Positions 44,109 through 51,978 of a stretch of 64,000 nt of DNA are shown in pieces. Numbering within the stretch: the stretch's first letter is position 1; each line of letters opens with the position of its first letter. The DNA is from Paracoccus sp. SCSIO 75233 (GTDB lineage Bacteria; Pseudomonadota; Alphaproteobacteria; Rhodobacterales; Rhodobacteraceae): the NCBI RefSeq assembly GCF_027912675.1, contig NZ_CP115760.1, positions 78,542 to 142,541 of the forward strand, given 5' to 3'. The notes beneath the pieces are model-generated. The model saw only the letters and a list, made by a program, of their open reading frames with translations. It made no database searches and had not been told where the DNA came from. Both the position numbers and the translations under genes were made by a program.

Positions 44109-46171
44109 CCACGCACCTCCCAGGGCGACAGGTCGAGCGAGGCGACGGCGCTCAGGGCATCGCCCAGTTCCTGCTGCGCCGTCACCGTTTCGACAAGGGC
44201 GATGTTCACGTCTGTCGGCGTGTCGAGATCGGCCTCGACCACCTTGCCATTGGCCAGCTTCACGCGCAGCGACGCCGTGCCGCGCGGTGTTTCGATGCGA
44301 GCCTCGCCCTCGCCCGACACCCTGTCCACATCCGGCACCTGCGGCACAGCAATCATCCCGGCGGCCGCGATCAGGTCGAGGCTTTGGGCGATCTCTTCGC
44401 AGCGCAGCCGCAGCCGCGCCAGCGCATCGCCGCCGTTGCGGACGCGCATTTCGAACCCGAGATCCTTCAGCGTTGGATCACCCGTTCGGGCATCCGATCC
44501 GCCACCTCGCGCCCGGTCCACCGGGCCGCTGGCCGGGGCGTCATTGCCGATGCGCGCGATGCGTCTAAGCCGCATCCGCATCAGCGGGGCCGCCTGCACC
44601 CGGCGCGACAGCCGCCGGATCGCCCCAGCCTGCGTGGCAATCCCGGCAACGTCGGCACCTTGAACGGTCAGTTGCAACGCCCCAGCGCGCGCGGCGAGCC
44701 ACAAAAAACCCGACTGAAGGCCGAACTCGGCCAGCCAGTTCAGGTGGCTGGCGATCCGCTCGCGTTCCACGGCGGCGGCGCGGCCACGGCGCGCGTCATG
44801 GTCGGGCTCGACGCCGGCGGCCACCTCAATCGCAGCGCAAGCCAGCGCGCGATAGGACACGCTGCTGAGCGGCATCATGGTGGCCAGACGCTCGACGAAA
44901 TCGGCCACCCTCATCTGCGGCCCATCCATCAAATCCGTCGCGCCGACAAGGCTCGTGGCGTCGCTGGCCGCAACGGTATCGCCATCCAGCGTCAACGTCA
45001 GCCGCAGCCCAGCCGGCAGGCCGGGAAAGAACGGCCCGAACGGCACCTTGATCCAGTCCATCTGTAACCCGTCGCTGCTGCGCGGCTGGTCCTTGGTCAT
45101 CTCGACCATCGACATGAAATGCGGCTCGATCCCGTCGATAGTGGCCTTGGAGTGGCCGCCATGTCCGGCATGCCCATCGTGGCCGGAATGGTCCTGCTGT
45201 TTGCCATGACCGCCGTGACCGCCATGCCCGTGACCGTGACCGGGACCGTGGCTTTCCACCTCCTCCGCCTTCACCAGGTTCATGCCGCATTTAGGGCACT
45301 TGCCCGGTGCATCGCTGATCACCTCGGGGTGCATCGGGCAACTATATGCCCCCGACCCGCCCGCCTTGTCGTCGTGACCGGCATGATCGCCATGCGCGGA
45401 GGGCGCGTGGCTTGCATGCCCATGCCCATGCCCATGCCCGTGACCGTGGCTTTCCACCTCCTCCGCCTTCGCCAGGTTCATGCCGCATTTGGGGCACTTG
45501 CCCGGTGCGTCGCTGATCACCTCGGGGTGCATCGGGCAAGTGTATGCCCCCGACCCGCCCGCGTCGTGAGCGTGGCCCGCATGTGCGTGATCGGCGGGGT
45601 TTGGCCTGTCCTCCCGGGGCATGTCGTGGCCACCGTGCCCACCATGTCCATCGGACGCTGTTTCGCGCGGCACCAGCGTCATGCCACATTTGGGGCAGTC
45701 TCCGGGGGCGTCGCGGACGATTTCGGGGTGCATCGGGCAAGTGTATTCCACGCGCACCTCAAGAGCGGGGGCGTTAAACTCCCCGCTGTCAGCGCGAAAC
45801 GCGCCCGCGGCGATCACGCGGCGCAGATCGGCCAGCCCGGCCCGTGTCAGCGGGGCCGACACGTCCGCATCGGGCAACGGGGCGATGTCGCCTGCGCCCA
45901 GTGCCAGGATCGCGCGGGGGCGCGGCATCTGCGCGTAGGTGACGGCGGCGGCATCGCGCAGACCGTCCGGAATCGGGCCGACGACGATGAGAACGTCGGC
46001 ATGGCGCGGGGTGCCTACAACACGCAGGTGCGCATTGGCAAGGTCGATCCCCATCGACCGCGCGACAGACGGGCCGGGCAGCACAAAGGCCGTCAGATCG
46101 CGCGCCATGGCCGCCGCGACCGCCCGCCTGATCCCGTACATCGCGCCCTCTCGCGCCCCGGCTATGGTCAT
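44105..46171 (-). CDS. fusion: NuoB-like / three heavy-metal-binding domains / NuoD-like
   Basis: 688 residues from the ATG at 46171, which overlaps the nuoA stop. Residues about 8-125 resemble NuoB (the region around NuoB SPRQADLMVVAG reads TPRHADVLIVVG) but lack all four cluster cysteines. Three modules follow at about 143-165, 210-234 and 276-299, each YTCPMHPE then CPKCGM (YSCPMHPE in the third), joined by long His/Gly-rich linkers. Residues about 350-688 resemble NuoD (VPFGPFFPGLPAGLRLTLTL, an ERERIASHLNWLAEFG stretch, RLRLRCEEIAQSLDLI) but lack the quinone-site HPSAHG His. It probably docks on NuoH as a redox-inactive, metal-binding peripheral arm. The function is unknown; no such fusion is known to me. 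Confidence 0.85.
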   Translation of the reverse strand: MTIAGAREGAMYGIRRAVAAAMARDLTAFVLPGPSVARSMGIDLANAHLRVVGTPRHADVLIVVGPIPDGLRDAAAVTYAQMPRPRAILALGAGDIAPLPDADVSAPLTRAGLADLRRVIAAGAFRADSGEFNAPALEVRVEYTCPMHPEIVRDAPGDCPKCGMTLVPRETASDGHGGHGGHDMPREDRPNPADHAHAGHAHDAGGSGAYTCPMHPEVISDAPGKCPKCGMNLAKAEEVESHGHGHGHGHGHASHAPSAHGDHAGHDDKAGGSGAYSCPMHPEVISDAPGKCPKCGMNLVKAEEVESHGPGHGHGHGGHGGHGKQQDHSGHDGHAGHGGHSKATIDGIEPHFMSMVEMTKDQPRSSDGLQMDWIKVPFGPFFPGLPAGLRLTLTLDGDTVAASDATSLVGATDLMDGPQMRVADFVERLATMMPLSSVSYRALACAAIEVAAGVEPDHDARRGRAAAVERERIASHLNWLAEFGLQSGFLWLAARAGALQLTVQGADVAGIATQAGAIRRLSRRVQAAPLMRMRLRRIARIGNDAPASGPVDRARGGGSDARTGDPTLKDLGFEMRVRNGGDALARLRLRCEEIAQSLDLIAAAGMIAVPQVPDVDRVSGEGEARIETPRGTASLRVKLANGKVVEADLDTPTDVNIALVETVTAQQELGDALSAVASLDLSPWEVRG
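45243..45640. repeat. 198-bp in-frame tandem duplication in the fusion gene
   Basis: The stretch beginning GTGGCTTTCCACCTCC occurs at 45248 and again at 45446, 198 bp (66 codons) apart, with nearly identical sequence through the CPKCGM/CPMHPE module and into the linker. It creates metal-binding modules 2 and 3. The first module (around 45660-45760) is more divergent. Confidence 0.85.
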
Positions 46172-46530
46172 TGCCGCCTCAACGCGCCCTGGCTCCAGCC
46201 ATAGAGCAGGCCCAGGAACAGGATTGAGAGGAAAACGCCCATGTCGAGCAATGCGATCAGCCCTTCTTCGCGGTAGACGACCGCCCACGGATACATGAAC
46301 GCCATCTCCATGTCGAAGGCCAGAAACAGCAGCGCATAACCGGCATAGCGCGCATGATAGCGGACCCAGACCGGATCGCGCGACAAGGTACCGGCCGTGG
46401 CGGGCACGTCCTTGCCCGGTTCCGAGCGCGTGCGCCCGATGGCCCGGGCGAGCCCGTAAAGGCTTAGCACGAAACCGAACACACCGACACTCAGCCCGAA
46501 AAGGATCGCGTATTGGGAAAGCTCGCTCAT
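46168..46530 (-). CDS. nuoA: complex I-like subunit NuoA, first gene of the operon
   Basis: 120 residues with three transmembrane helices, the RYHARYAGYALLFLAFDMEMAF stretch (normally RFxxRFYLxALLFLIFDVEVVF) and YPWAVVYREEG. Asp/Glu of the conserved loop are kept. A strong ribosome site AAGGAGG lies nine bases before the ATG. As in standard nuo operons it comes first, but here it is followed directly by the B/metal/D fusion. Confidence 0.92.
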   Translation of the reverse strand: MSELSQYAILFGLSVGVFGFVLSLYGLARAIGRTRSEPGKDVPATAGTLSRDPVWVRYHARYAGYALLFLAFDMEMAFMYPWAVVYREEGLIALLDMGVFLSILFLGLLYGWSQGALRRQ

Positions 46531-46702
46531 CCGTGTTACCTCCTTCGGGTGCTCGACTCTCTAAAGTGTTAAGGGTTTAAGCAGAACGGCACAATCAAAC
46601 TAACGCCAGCGGCCATGCTGCCGTTATGCACAGACGCTTTGAGCTGCGGATCATTACAGCTCTCCGAAAATTCCGGGCTTGGGACTTCAAGAACACAGGT
46701 CT

Positions 46703-46724
46703 CCAATTGGTTTCTTCCAATTGG
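46703..46724. repeat. paired CCAATTGG boxes upstream of nuoA and the DUF6629 gene
   Basis: Two self-complementary CCAATTGG octamers start 14 bp apart in the 256-bp divergent intergenic region (46531-46786). They could be operator half-sites for either gene. No known regulator is assigned. The rest of the intergenic region shows no other clear structure. Confidence 0.4.
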
Positions 46725-46786
46725 GTGGCCGGTGATTTAGCGTTGCATGATTGACGATCCGAACAAACAGGACAGAGGGAAGTCAA

Positions 46787-47473
46787 ATGTGCCTGTCCGC
46801 TCAAGTCAGCTTTGCCGCCAGTGTTTTTCTTGTTGGCGGCGGCACGGCCATTTCAATTGTGGCTTGGCGGCGCAACAAACGCTATCTCCCGCTTGCCCTG
46901 ATGCCGCTTTTCGCCGGACTGCAGCAGTTTACCGAGGGTTTTGTCTGGGTCGGCATGAACGGAAACGATCCCCTGACGGTTTTGTGGGGGGCAATGGGGT
47001 TCATCTTTTTCACCTGGTTCATGTGGCCGATCTGGGTCCCCTTCTCGGTCTACGTGCTTGAACCGGACGACAGCCCCCGAAAGCGGTTGTTCCGCCTCAT
47101 GGCGTTGATCGGGCTGGCTTTCGGACTGCTGCTTTACATACCGCACGGGCTAAACAGTGACATGGTGGTGGTCGAGGTCAACAATCAGTCTCTGGCCTAT
47201 GAAAAATCCATGTGGCTGGATTTCATGATGCCACGCTGGCTGACCAATACAATCTATGTGACCCTTATCACCCTCCCGCCAGCGCTGTCGCATTACAAAC
47301 ACATGCGCCATTTCGCCCTGACGCTGGGGGCGGTGATCGTGGTCGATATCGCCTTCCTGCAATTCGCATATATTTCGTTTTTCTGCCTGCTGGCGGGTCT
47401 CGCAACGCTGCATCTGGTGTACATCATTTTGACCAACAAATGCGCCCGTGAATGCCCTGAATTGTTCGCCTGA
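46787..47473 (+). CDS. DUF6629-like multi-spanning membrane protein
   Basis: 228 residues starting MCLSAQVSFAASVFLVGGG, the start supported by GAGGGA eight bases upstream. About seven transmembrane helices; the central EGFVW and FFTWFMWPIWVPFSVYVLE segments and a Cys-containing end (NKCARECPELFA) stand out. The N-terminus resembles DUF6629 proteins (MCFSATASF). Function unknown. It is divergent from the nuo-like operon. Confidence 0.65.
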   Translation: MCLSAQVSFAASVFLVGGGTAISIVAWRRNKRYLPLALMPLFAGLQQFTEGFVWVGMNGNDPLTVLWGAMGFIFFTWFMWPIWVPFSVYVLEPDDSPRKRLFRLMALIGLAFGLLLYIPHGLNSDMVVVEVNNQSLAYEKSMWLDFMMPRWLTNTIYVTLITLPPALSHYKHMRHFALTLGAVIVVDIAFLQFAYISFFCLLAGLATLHLVYIILTNKCARECPELFA

Positions 47474-47519
47474 TTCCGTCGCCTAGCTTTGCTTGTCGCA
47501 GTAGGGGATCGCTTCGGCG

Positions 47520-47702
47520 CTAGACTGGGCAGTAGCAATCATCGGGATCCTCCAGGCAGCAGGCTCCACAATGGTATTGGATCGCCTCGCGCAGAGCAGC
47601 GCGCGCCCTGTGCAGCCGAACGCCAAGGGCATTGCGGTTCAACCCCATATCGGCGGCCACGATTTTCCGATCCTCTTCACCGAAATCGATCCGCCGGATC
47701 AA
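47520..47702 (-). pseudogene. ECF sigma factor, C-terminal fragment truncated by IS256
   Basis: About 60 codons encode the region 4 helix-turn-helix (KIVAADMGLNRNALGVRLHRARAALREAI) followed by a Cys-rich tail (YHCGACCLEDPDDCYCPV). This ending is typical of a metal- or redox-responsive ECF sigma group with a C-terminal cysteine cluster. The sigma2 half is missing, replaced at about 47700 by the IS256-family element. Confidence 0.65.
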
Positions 47703-48874
47703 TTTGGCTCCTCCTTGTCGATTTGGGCGAAGGCTTCGACCATCATGTATCGGCTAGAGGTCTGCCATTCGTCATTCTGCTCGAACAGCACGGCGCCGAT
47801 CAGGCGCATGATGGAAGCCTCGTTCGGGAAGATCCCGACAACATCGGCACGCCGCTTCACCTCCTTGTTCAGCCTCTCGATTGGATTCGTGCTGTGAAGC
47901 TTGGTGCGATGCTGGCGAGGGAAGGACATGTAGGCCAGCACGTCATGCTCGCTGGCGTCCATCAGATCGGCCAGCTTGGGCCATCGCGGACGCAGCTGCT
48001 CGGACACCTTGTGCCAGGTCTCGCCCGCATGGGCGCGGTCGGGCTGGTCGAAGGCTTGCCGGATCGCGGCGGCGACCACGGTGTGCTGGCCGCGCGAGAC
48101 GTGTGCCAGCGCGTTGCGCATCCAGTGAACGCGACACCTTTGCCAAGTGGATTCGAACACGCGGGCGATGGCGGCCTTGAGACCGGTATGGGCGTCGCTG
48201 ATGACCAGCCGGACGCCACCGAGACCCCGGGCCCGCAGCGAGCGCAGGAACTCGGTCCAGAACGTCTCGGCCTCGGATGGGTCGATGCCCAGACCGATGA
48301 TTTCGCGGCGTCCTTCGGTGTTGGCGGCGACAGCGATTATGGCCGCGACTGGCACGATCCGGCCGCCCTGACGCACCTTGAGATAGGTGGCATCCAGCCA
48401 GACATAGGGCCACTCCCCGCTCAGCGGGCGGTTCAGGAACTCACCGACCCGCTCATCGATGTCCTTGCACAGCTTGGACACCGTGCTCTTCGAGATGCCG
48501 CTCAGCCCCATCGCCTGCACCAACTCGTCGACGCGGCGGGTGGAGACGCCGCCGATCCACGCCTCCTGGATCACGGCCACCAACGCCTGCTCGGATGTCT
48601 TGCGGGCCTCCAGGAAGCCCGGGAAGTAGCTGCCTTGGCGCAGCTTCGGCACCCGCAGGTTCAGCGTGCCCAAACGGGTATCGAGAGCGCGCTCTCGATA
48701 CCCGTTCCGCCAGGTCGTCCGTTCGCCGCTGCGCTCGTGGCGACCGGCGCCGATGATACCTTCCACATCACTCTCCATGATCAGCTGCAGCACGGCCTCG
48801 GCTATGCCGCGCAGAAAGTCTCCCTGATCGTGCTTGGCCAGAAGCTCGGACAGGTCCATGTTCGTCTTGGTCAT
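47699..48874 (-). CDS. IS256-family transposase
   Basis: 391 residues from the ATG at 48874. DDE motifs: WPYVWLDATYLKVRQGG, VISDAHTGLKAAI and NPIERLNKEVKRRADVVGIFP, with the CRVHWMRN stretch. The C-terminus ends abruptly at KEEPN on the border with the sigma fragment, so the last residues and the right terminal repeat are probably lost. The upstream end lies near 48978. Confidence 0.88.
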   Translation of the reverse strand: MTKTNMDLSELLAKHDQGDFLRGIAEAVLQLIMESDVEGIIGAGRHERSGERTTWRNGYRERALDTRLGTLNLRVPKLRQGSYFPGFLEARKTSEQALVAVIQEAWIGGVSTRRVDELVQAMGLSGISKSTVSKLCKDIDERVGEFLNRPLSGEWPYVWLDATYLKVRQGGRIVPVAAIIAVAANTEGRREIIGLGIDPSEAETFWTEFLRSLRARGLGGVRLVISDAHTGLKAAIARVFESTWQRCRVHWMRNALAHVSRGQHTVVAAAIRQAFDQPDRAHAGETWHKVSEQLRPRWPKLADLMDASEHDVLAYMSFPRQHRTKLHSTNPIERLNKEVKRRADVVGIFPNEASIMRLIGAVLFEQNDEWQTSSRYMMVEAFAQIDKEEPN

Positions 48875-49131
48875 CGGGGTCTCCGTAAGGTGCGTGGTTG
48901 AAGCGTCGAAACTCCACCTCGATCTTACACCTCGATGGCCACCCGGGATCACACCGCTGGCGGCGATGAAATTACACCAGCTCCTCGGACGCTAACTAAA
49001 CCTCCGTCCGCACCCATCCGACCGCTTCAGCCTCGTCAACCAGCGCGACAAATCTCGCTTCCAGTGCCTCTTGGCAATCCAGCTCACGGTCAGGATAGGG
49101 GCCGAGCCGCTTTGGGCCTGTCAGTCGAGGT
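48875..49131. other. IS256 left end and unassigned junction sequence
   Basis: About 257 bp without a gene. 48875-48980 is probably the upstream end of the IS256 element. 48980-49131 is the junction to an IS1380 fragment, with no feature recognised. Confidence 0.4.
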
Positions 49132-49602
49132 GTCGATCTGCTGCTCGACCGCTTCTTCCTCGTCACCTCGATCTCGCGCTTCCAGATGAAGGGGCAGGCC
49201 CTGCTGGACCATTATCGCCAGCGCGGCAAAGCAGAAGGCCACATGGGCGAGCTGATGGACGTGCTGTCTCCAGCGCTGTCCTCCACCAATCGCGCCAAGA
49301 CCCATCTGCGCGGCAAGAAGCCGAAATCGGTCACGCCCCCCATCGATGCCTTCGCCTGCAACGAAGTCCGGTTGCTCGTCGCCATGCTCGCCTACCAGAT
49401 CATGCACGTGGCGCGCCGGGCCATGGCGCGCGCCACGAAAGCCCCTTGGAGCCTGCGCCGCCTGCGGGAACGCGTGCTGCGCGCCGGCGCTCGTCTCATC
49501 ATTTCAGCCCGGCGCATGACCTTGATACTTGCCGCAACGGCCGCGCCCTACTGGGCCGCCATCTGGCCGCAGATCCAGATGCTACGCGGGGCCGACCCAT
49601 AA
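49132..49602 (+). pseudogene. IS1380-family transposase, C-terminal fragment
   Basis: A frame entering without a start reads VDLLLDRFFLVTSISRFQMK, HYRQRGKAEGHMGELMDVL (containing the catalytic Glu), NEVRLLVAMLAYQIMHVARR, to a stop at 49602. This is the last third of an IS1380-family (DDE group 1) transposase. The first two catalytic Asp residues and both element ends are missing. Confidence 0.75.
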
Positions 49603-49713
49603 TCGCGAGCAAGTTGCAGATGCCGCCGACAGAATGAACGCCCAGGGGCGGCCAGAAGTCGTGGCCGATCCATAGGGCGAAATCATCCAAAGGATGTCGT
49701 CTCGCCCACTCTC

Positions 49714-50004
49714 TCAACCAAACCGGGATGCGTAGCTCTCATCGGCAACAAGCTGGTGCCCAGAAGCCGGCAAGAACGGCTTCAACCCGCCTCCAGCGCG
49801 CCGCCGAGCCGGCTCGGCGAATAATGCGGGATAAAAGGTGTCGCCGCCATAGTCGCGGTGGCGCGCATCGGGTTTGATCGTGACCTGCATGCCGCAAACG
49901 GGATCGATGGCCTTGCCGGGTTCCGGCTGGGAAGGCGCCGGGGCGGAATGACCATGAGACGCGTGGTCATGGTGTTCATGAGAATGGTTCTGATCTTCGT
50001 CCAT
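49714..50004 (-). pseudogene. copper ATPase N-terminal fragment with YHS motif
   Basis: From the ATG at 50004 the product begins with a His-rich leader (DEDQNHSHEHHDHASHGHSA) and the YHS-type metal motif IDPVCGMQVTIKPDARHRDY, the usual start of some CopA/CopB-like ATPases. After GGDTFY the sequence no longer matches (the expected Phe-Cys-x-x-Cys part is gone) and ends 37 codons later. No ATPase body follows. Divergent from csoR and preceded by its operator, so this was probably the csoR-controlled copper exporter. Confidence 0.65.
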
Positions 50005-50020
50005 ACTGTCCTCCGGCCCG

Positions 50021-50037
50021 ATACCTATAGGGGGTAT
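50021..50037. promoter_or_regulatory. CsoR-type operator 1
   Basis: ATACCTATAGGGGGTAT, an inverted repeat with ATACC/GGTAT ends and a G/C-rich core, 16 bp upstream of the broken copper ATPase start. It resembles known CsoR operators (GTATACCC...GGGTATAC style). Confidence 0.6.
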
Positions 50038-50050
50038 GTTTAACTTGCGA

Positions 50051-50069
50051 TATACCCCCAGTGGGTATA
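50051..50069. promoter_or_regulatory. CsoR-type operator 2
   Basis: TATACCCCCAGTGGGTATA, perfect 7-bp arms TATACCC/GGGTATA. It touches the first possible csoR start codon, so it could block csoR transcription (autoregulation) and, with operator 1, the divergent ATPase promoter. Confidence 0.65.
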
Positions 50070-50387
50070 ATGCAAGCTGTAAACGATAAAGTCCGGAGCG
50101 CGCCATTGGCCCATGACAAACAAAATCGCGATGCAGTCCTCAAGCGTCTGTCACGTCTGAACGGTCAGGTTCAGGGTGTGTCGCGCATGGTCGAGGATGG
50201 TCGCTATTGTGTTGATGTGCTGAACCAGACCGCTGCCATCCGATCCGCCCTGCGCGCGGTAGAACGTCTTCTGATCGAGGACCACGCCCGAAGCTGTATG
50301 GAGGCGGCGATTGAATCCGGTGATCAGGATCGCCAGCGGGTCATGTTCCGCGAGGTGGTGGAACTGCTGGAAAAGCTGCGCGACTGA
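50070..50387 (+). CDS. csoR: CsoR/FrmR (DUF156) family metal-sensing repressor
   Basis: About 105 residues of four-helix-bundle repressor. Copper ligands of the CsoR type are visible: Cys in GRYCVDVLNQ, then His and Cys in DHARSCMEAAI. The start is uncertain: ATG at 50070 abuts the operator and lacks a ribosome site, while TTG at 50106 has CCGGAG at a suitable distance and gives the usual family N-terminus (MAHDKQNRD...). Cu(I) binding releases the operators in this family. The cytochrome gene follows 3 bp downstream. Confidence 0.88.
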   Translation: MQAVNDKVRSAPLAHDKQNRDAVLKRLSRLNGQVQGVSRMVEDGRYCVDVLNQTAAIRSALRAVERLLIEDHARSCMEAAIESGDQDRQRVMFREVVELLEKLRD

Positions 50388-50390
50388 CCA

Positions 50391-50834
50391 ATGGCGATAA
50401 ACGGGACACGCCGTGTCACCTTGAACGCAGCCATCGCCGTTGCCGCCGTCGTCATATTGGGCATGTATATGACAGGAGATGCATCCGAGATCGCGCGGGG
50501 CAAAGCGCTTTATGCCGAGAATTGCGCCAGCTGCCACGGCGATGAATTACAGGGCCAGCCAGACTGGAAATCTCCGCTTCCAAACGGTCGATATCCGGCC
50601 CCGCCGCATGATGAAGCCGGACATACATGGCATCACCCCGATGTCATGCTGATGAAGATCATCCGCGATGGTACTGCGGCAGTCGTGGGTGGCCAGTATG
50701 AAAGTGACATGCCGGGCTTTGGCGACACCATGAGCGACAGCGAGATCGCCGCCGTTCTGGCCTATATCAAATCGACTTGGCCTAAACGCGAGCGCAGGAT
50801 CCAAAGCCGAATGACGCGCGAGAGTATCAAATGA
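50391..50834 (+). CDS. membrane-anchored monohaem cytochrome c
   Basis: 147 residues: an N-terminal signal anchor (LNAAIAVAAVVILGMYM), one haem site CASCHG, a distal-Met candidate in ESDMPGFGDTMSD and the AVLAYIKSTWP ending of class I cytochromes c. Directly downstream of csoR, so probably copper-regulated. A role as electron acceptor for the periplasmic multicopper oxidase or in copper-related electron transfer is inference. Confidence 0.87.
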   Translation: MAINGTRRVTLNAAIAVAAVVILGMYMTGDASEIARGKALYAENCASCHGDELQGQPDWKSPLPNGRYPAPPHDEAGHTWHHPDVMLMKIIRDGTAAVVGGQYESDMPGFGDTMSDSEIAAVLAYIKSTWPKRERRIQSRMTRESIK

Positions 50835-50954
50835 TGCCAACGGCGCTAGGGCCGGTTTTGCCGAGGCCGACTCTCCAATCCACAAAAGCCGGCCACGGCA
50901 AATGACTGGCCAACATCGGTTCCCGAAGACCTCACTTAACCCTCTGGAGATTCC

Positions 50955-51227
50955 ATGCAGAAAAACACCACAGCAATTGCCGTAACACTGCTTGTAGCCG
51001 CCGGCTGCACCGCTCCAACGGTGGAAAGCAGCACTGCGCAAACTTCTCTCTATCCTATCCCCGATGCGGTCGTTGCCCTTGCCGGTCCGAATCAGGATCT
51101 GACCACGGCAACGCTAGTCGCGGAAGACGATTGCTATTGGTATTATCACGTGGGACCGGTCGAAAGGACGCTGGTGCCGCTGCGTGCTGCGAACGGCAAC
51201 CATATCTGTAACGCGCGTCAATCCTGA
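50955..51227 (+). CDS. small lipoprotein, unknown function
   Basis: 90 residues with a lipobox LLVAAGC at residues 12-18, then a mature part with YPIPDAVVALAGPNQDLTTA and a Cys/Tyr-rich segment (EDDCYWYYHVGPVERTLVPL). Preceded by CTGGAG. No family recognised; similar short lipoproteins are common beside envelope genes of Rhodobacterales. Confidence 0.65.
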   Translation: MQKNTTAIAVTLLVAAGCTAPTVESSTAQTSLYPIPDAVVALAGPNQDLTTATLVAEDDCYWYYHVGPVERTLVPLRAANGNHICNARQS

Positions 51228-51275
51228 CCCGGACGGCGCCCCCTGAGGCAGCGAAGCCGTCTGGGCCGAGGCAAC

Positions 51276-51926
51276 TCAGCTTAACGGCGTCACGCTGCCA
51301 TCGGGGGAATACAGATAGGCGGTCGAGCCGATCTGGACCTGCGGATACAGTGCATTGATGTGCGACATGACCATGCGCACACAGCCAGAGCTCGCCCGAC
51401 TGCCGATCGAGGTTGGAAACGGTGTTCCGTGAATCCGCAGGTAGGTGTCCCTGTCACCGACATAGAGATACAGCGCACGAGAGCCGAGCGCGTTTTGGGG
51501 GCCGGGTTCCACCCCGCCTGCAAACTGGCCGTAAATTTCCGGCTCGCGCTGTATCATGTTCTGGGTCGGCGTCCAGTGCGGCCATTCGGCCTTGCGCTTG
51601 ATCGTATAGACGCCCGGCTCGTACAGATCGCCCCTGCCGATCGCCACGCCATAGCGCATCGCGACCCCGCCCTCTTCGATGTGATAAAGATATCTCGCCA
51701 CGGCATCGACGTGGATATCACCCGGCACCAGACCATCATTTGCCAGAACACGCTGAGGCAGGAAACGGGGGTGAAGTCCCCAAGGGTTGGGAACCGCCGG
51801 CGTCACCTCGGCGTCCCACGCCGCTTTCTGTGCGGCATCGGGCCAGCTTGTCGCGAGAACCGGGCTGGCGGCCATAGCGGAAAACAGCGCGGTCGTGGTT
51901 TGGATGAAATGTCTGCGCGTCAGCAA
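51276..51926 (-). CDS. L,D-transpeptidase (YkuD/ErfK family), Tat-like signal
   Basis: 216 residues from the TTG at 51926, chosen because AAGGAGT lies seven bases upstream and the twin-arginine signal (TRRHFIQTTTALFSA) follows. The YkuD catalytic motif is IHGTPFPTSIGSRASSGCVR with the nucleophilic Cys. The family makes 3-3 peptidoglycan cross-links or attaches proteins to the wall; copper inhibits many of them, which may be why it sits in a copper island (inference). Confidence 0.85.
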   Translation of the reverse strand: MLTRRHFIQTTTALFSAMAASPVLATSWPDAAQKAAWDAEVTPAVPNPWGLHPRFLPQRVLANDGLVPGDIHVDAVARYLYHIEEGGVAMRYGVAIGRGDLYEPGVYTIKRKAEWPHWTPTQNMIQREPEIYGQFAGGVEPGPQNALGSRALYLYVGDRDTYLRIHGTPFPTSIGSRASSGCVRMVMSHINALYPQVQIGSTAYLYSPDGSVTPLS

Positions 51927-51978
51927 ATTGGTACTCCTTGTTTGATTTCTGTCGTTCAACGGACCCCCAATAGGCGGT

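Noticed and set aside
45243..45760. Spaced similar units that could look like a CRISPR array
   Set aside because: The units are coding, about 198 bp apart, and encode metal-binding modules; no short direct repeats with unique spacers, and no cas genes.
45119..46204. Plus-strand open frame (361 codons) opposite the metal-binding fusion
   Set aside because: Repeats in it mirror the His-rich repeats of the fusion on the other strand; no independent domain seen.
49071..49637. 188-codon plus-strand frame overlapping the IS1380 remnant
   Set aside because: The neighbouring frame clearly encodes the IS1380 transposase end; this one is its shadow.
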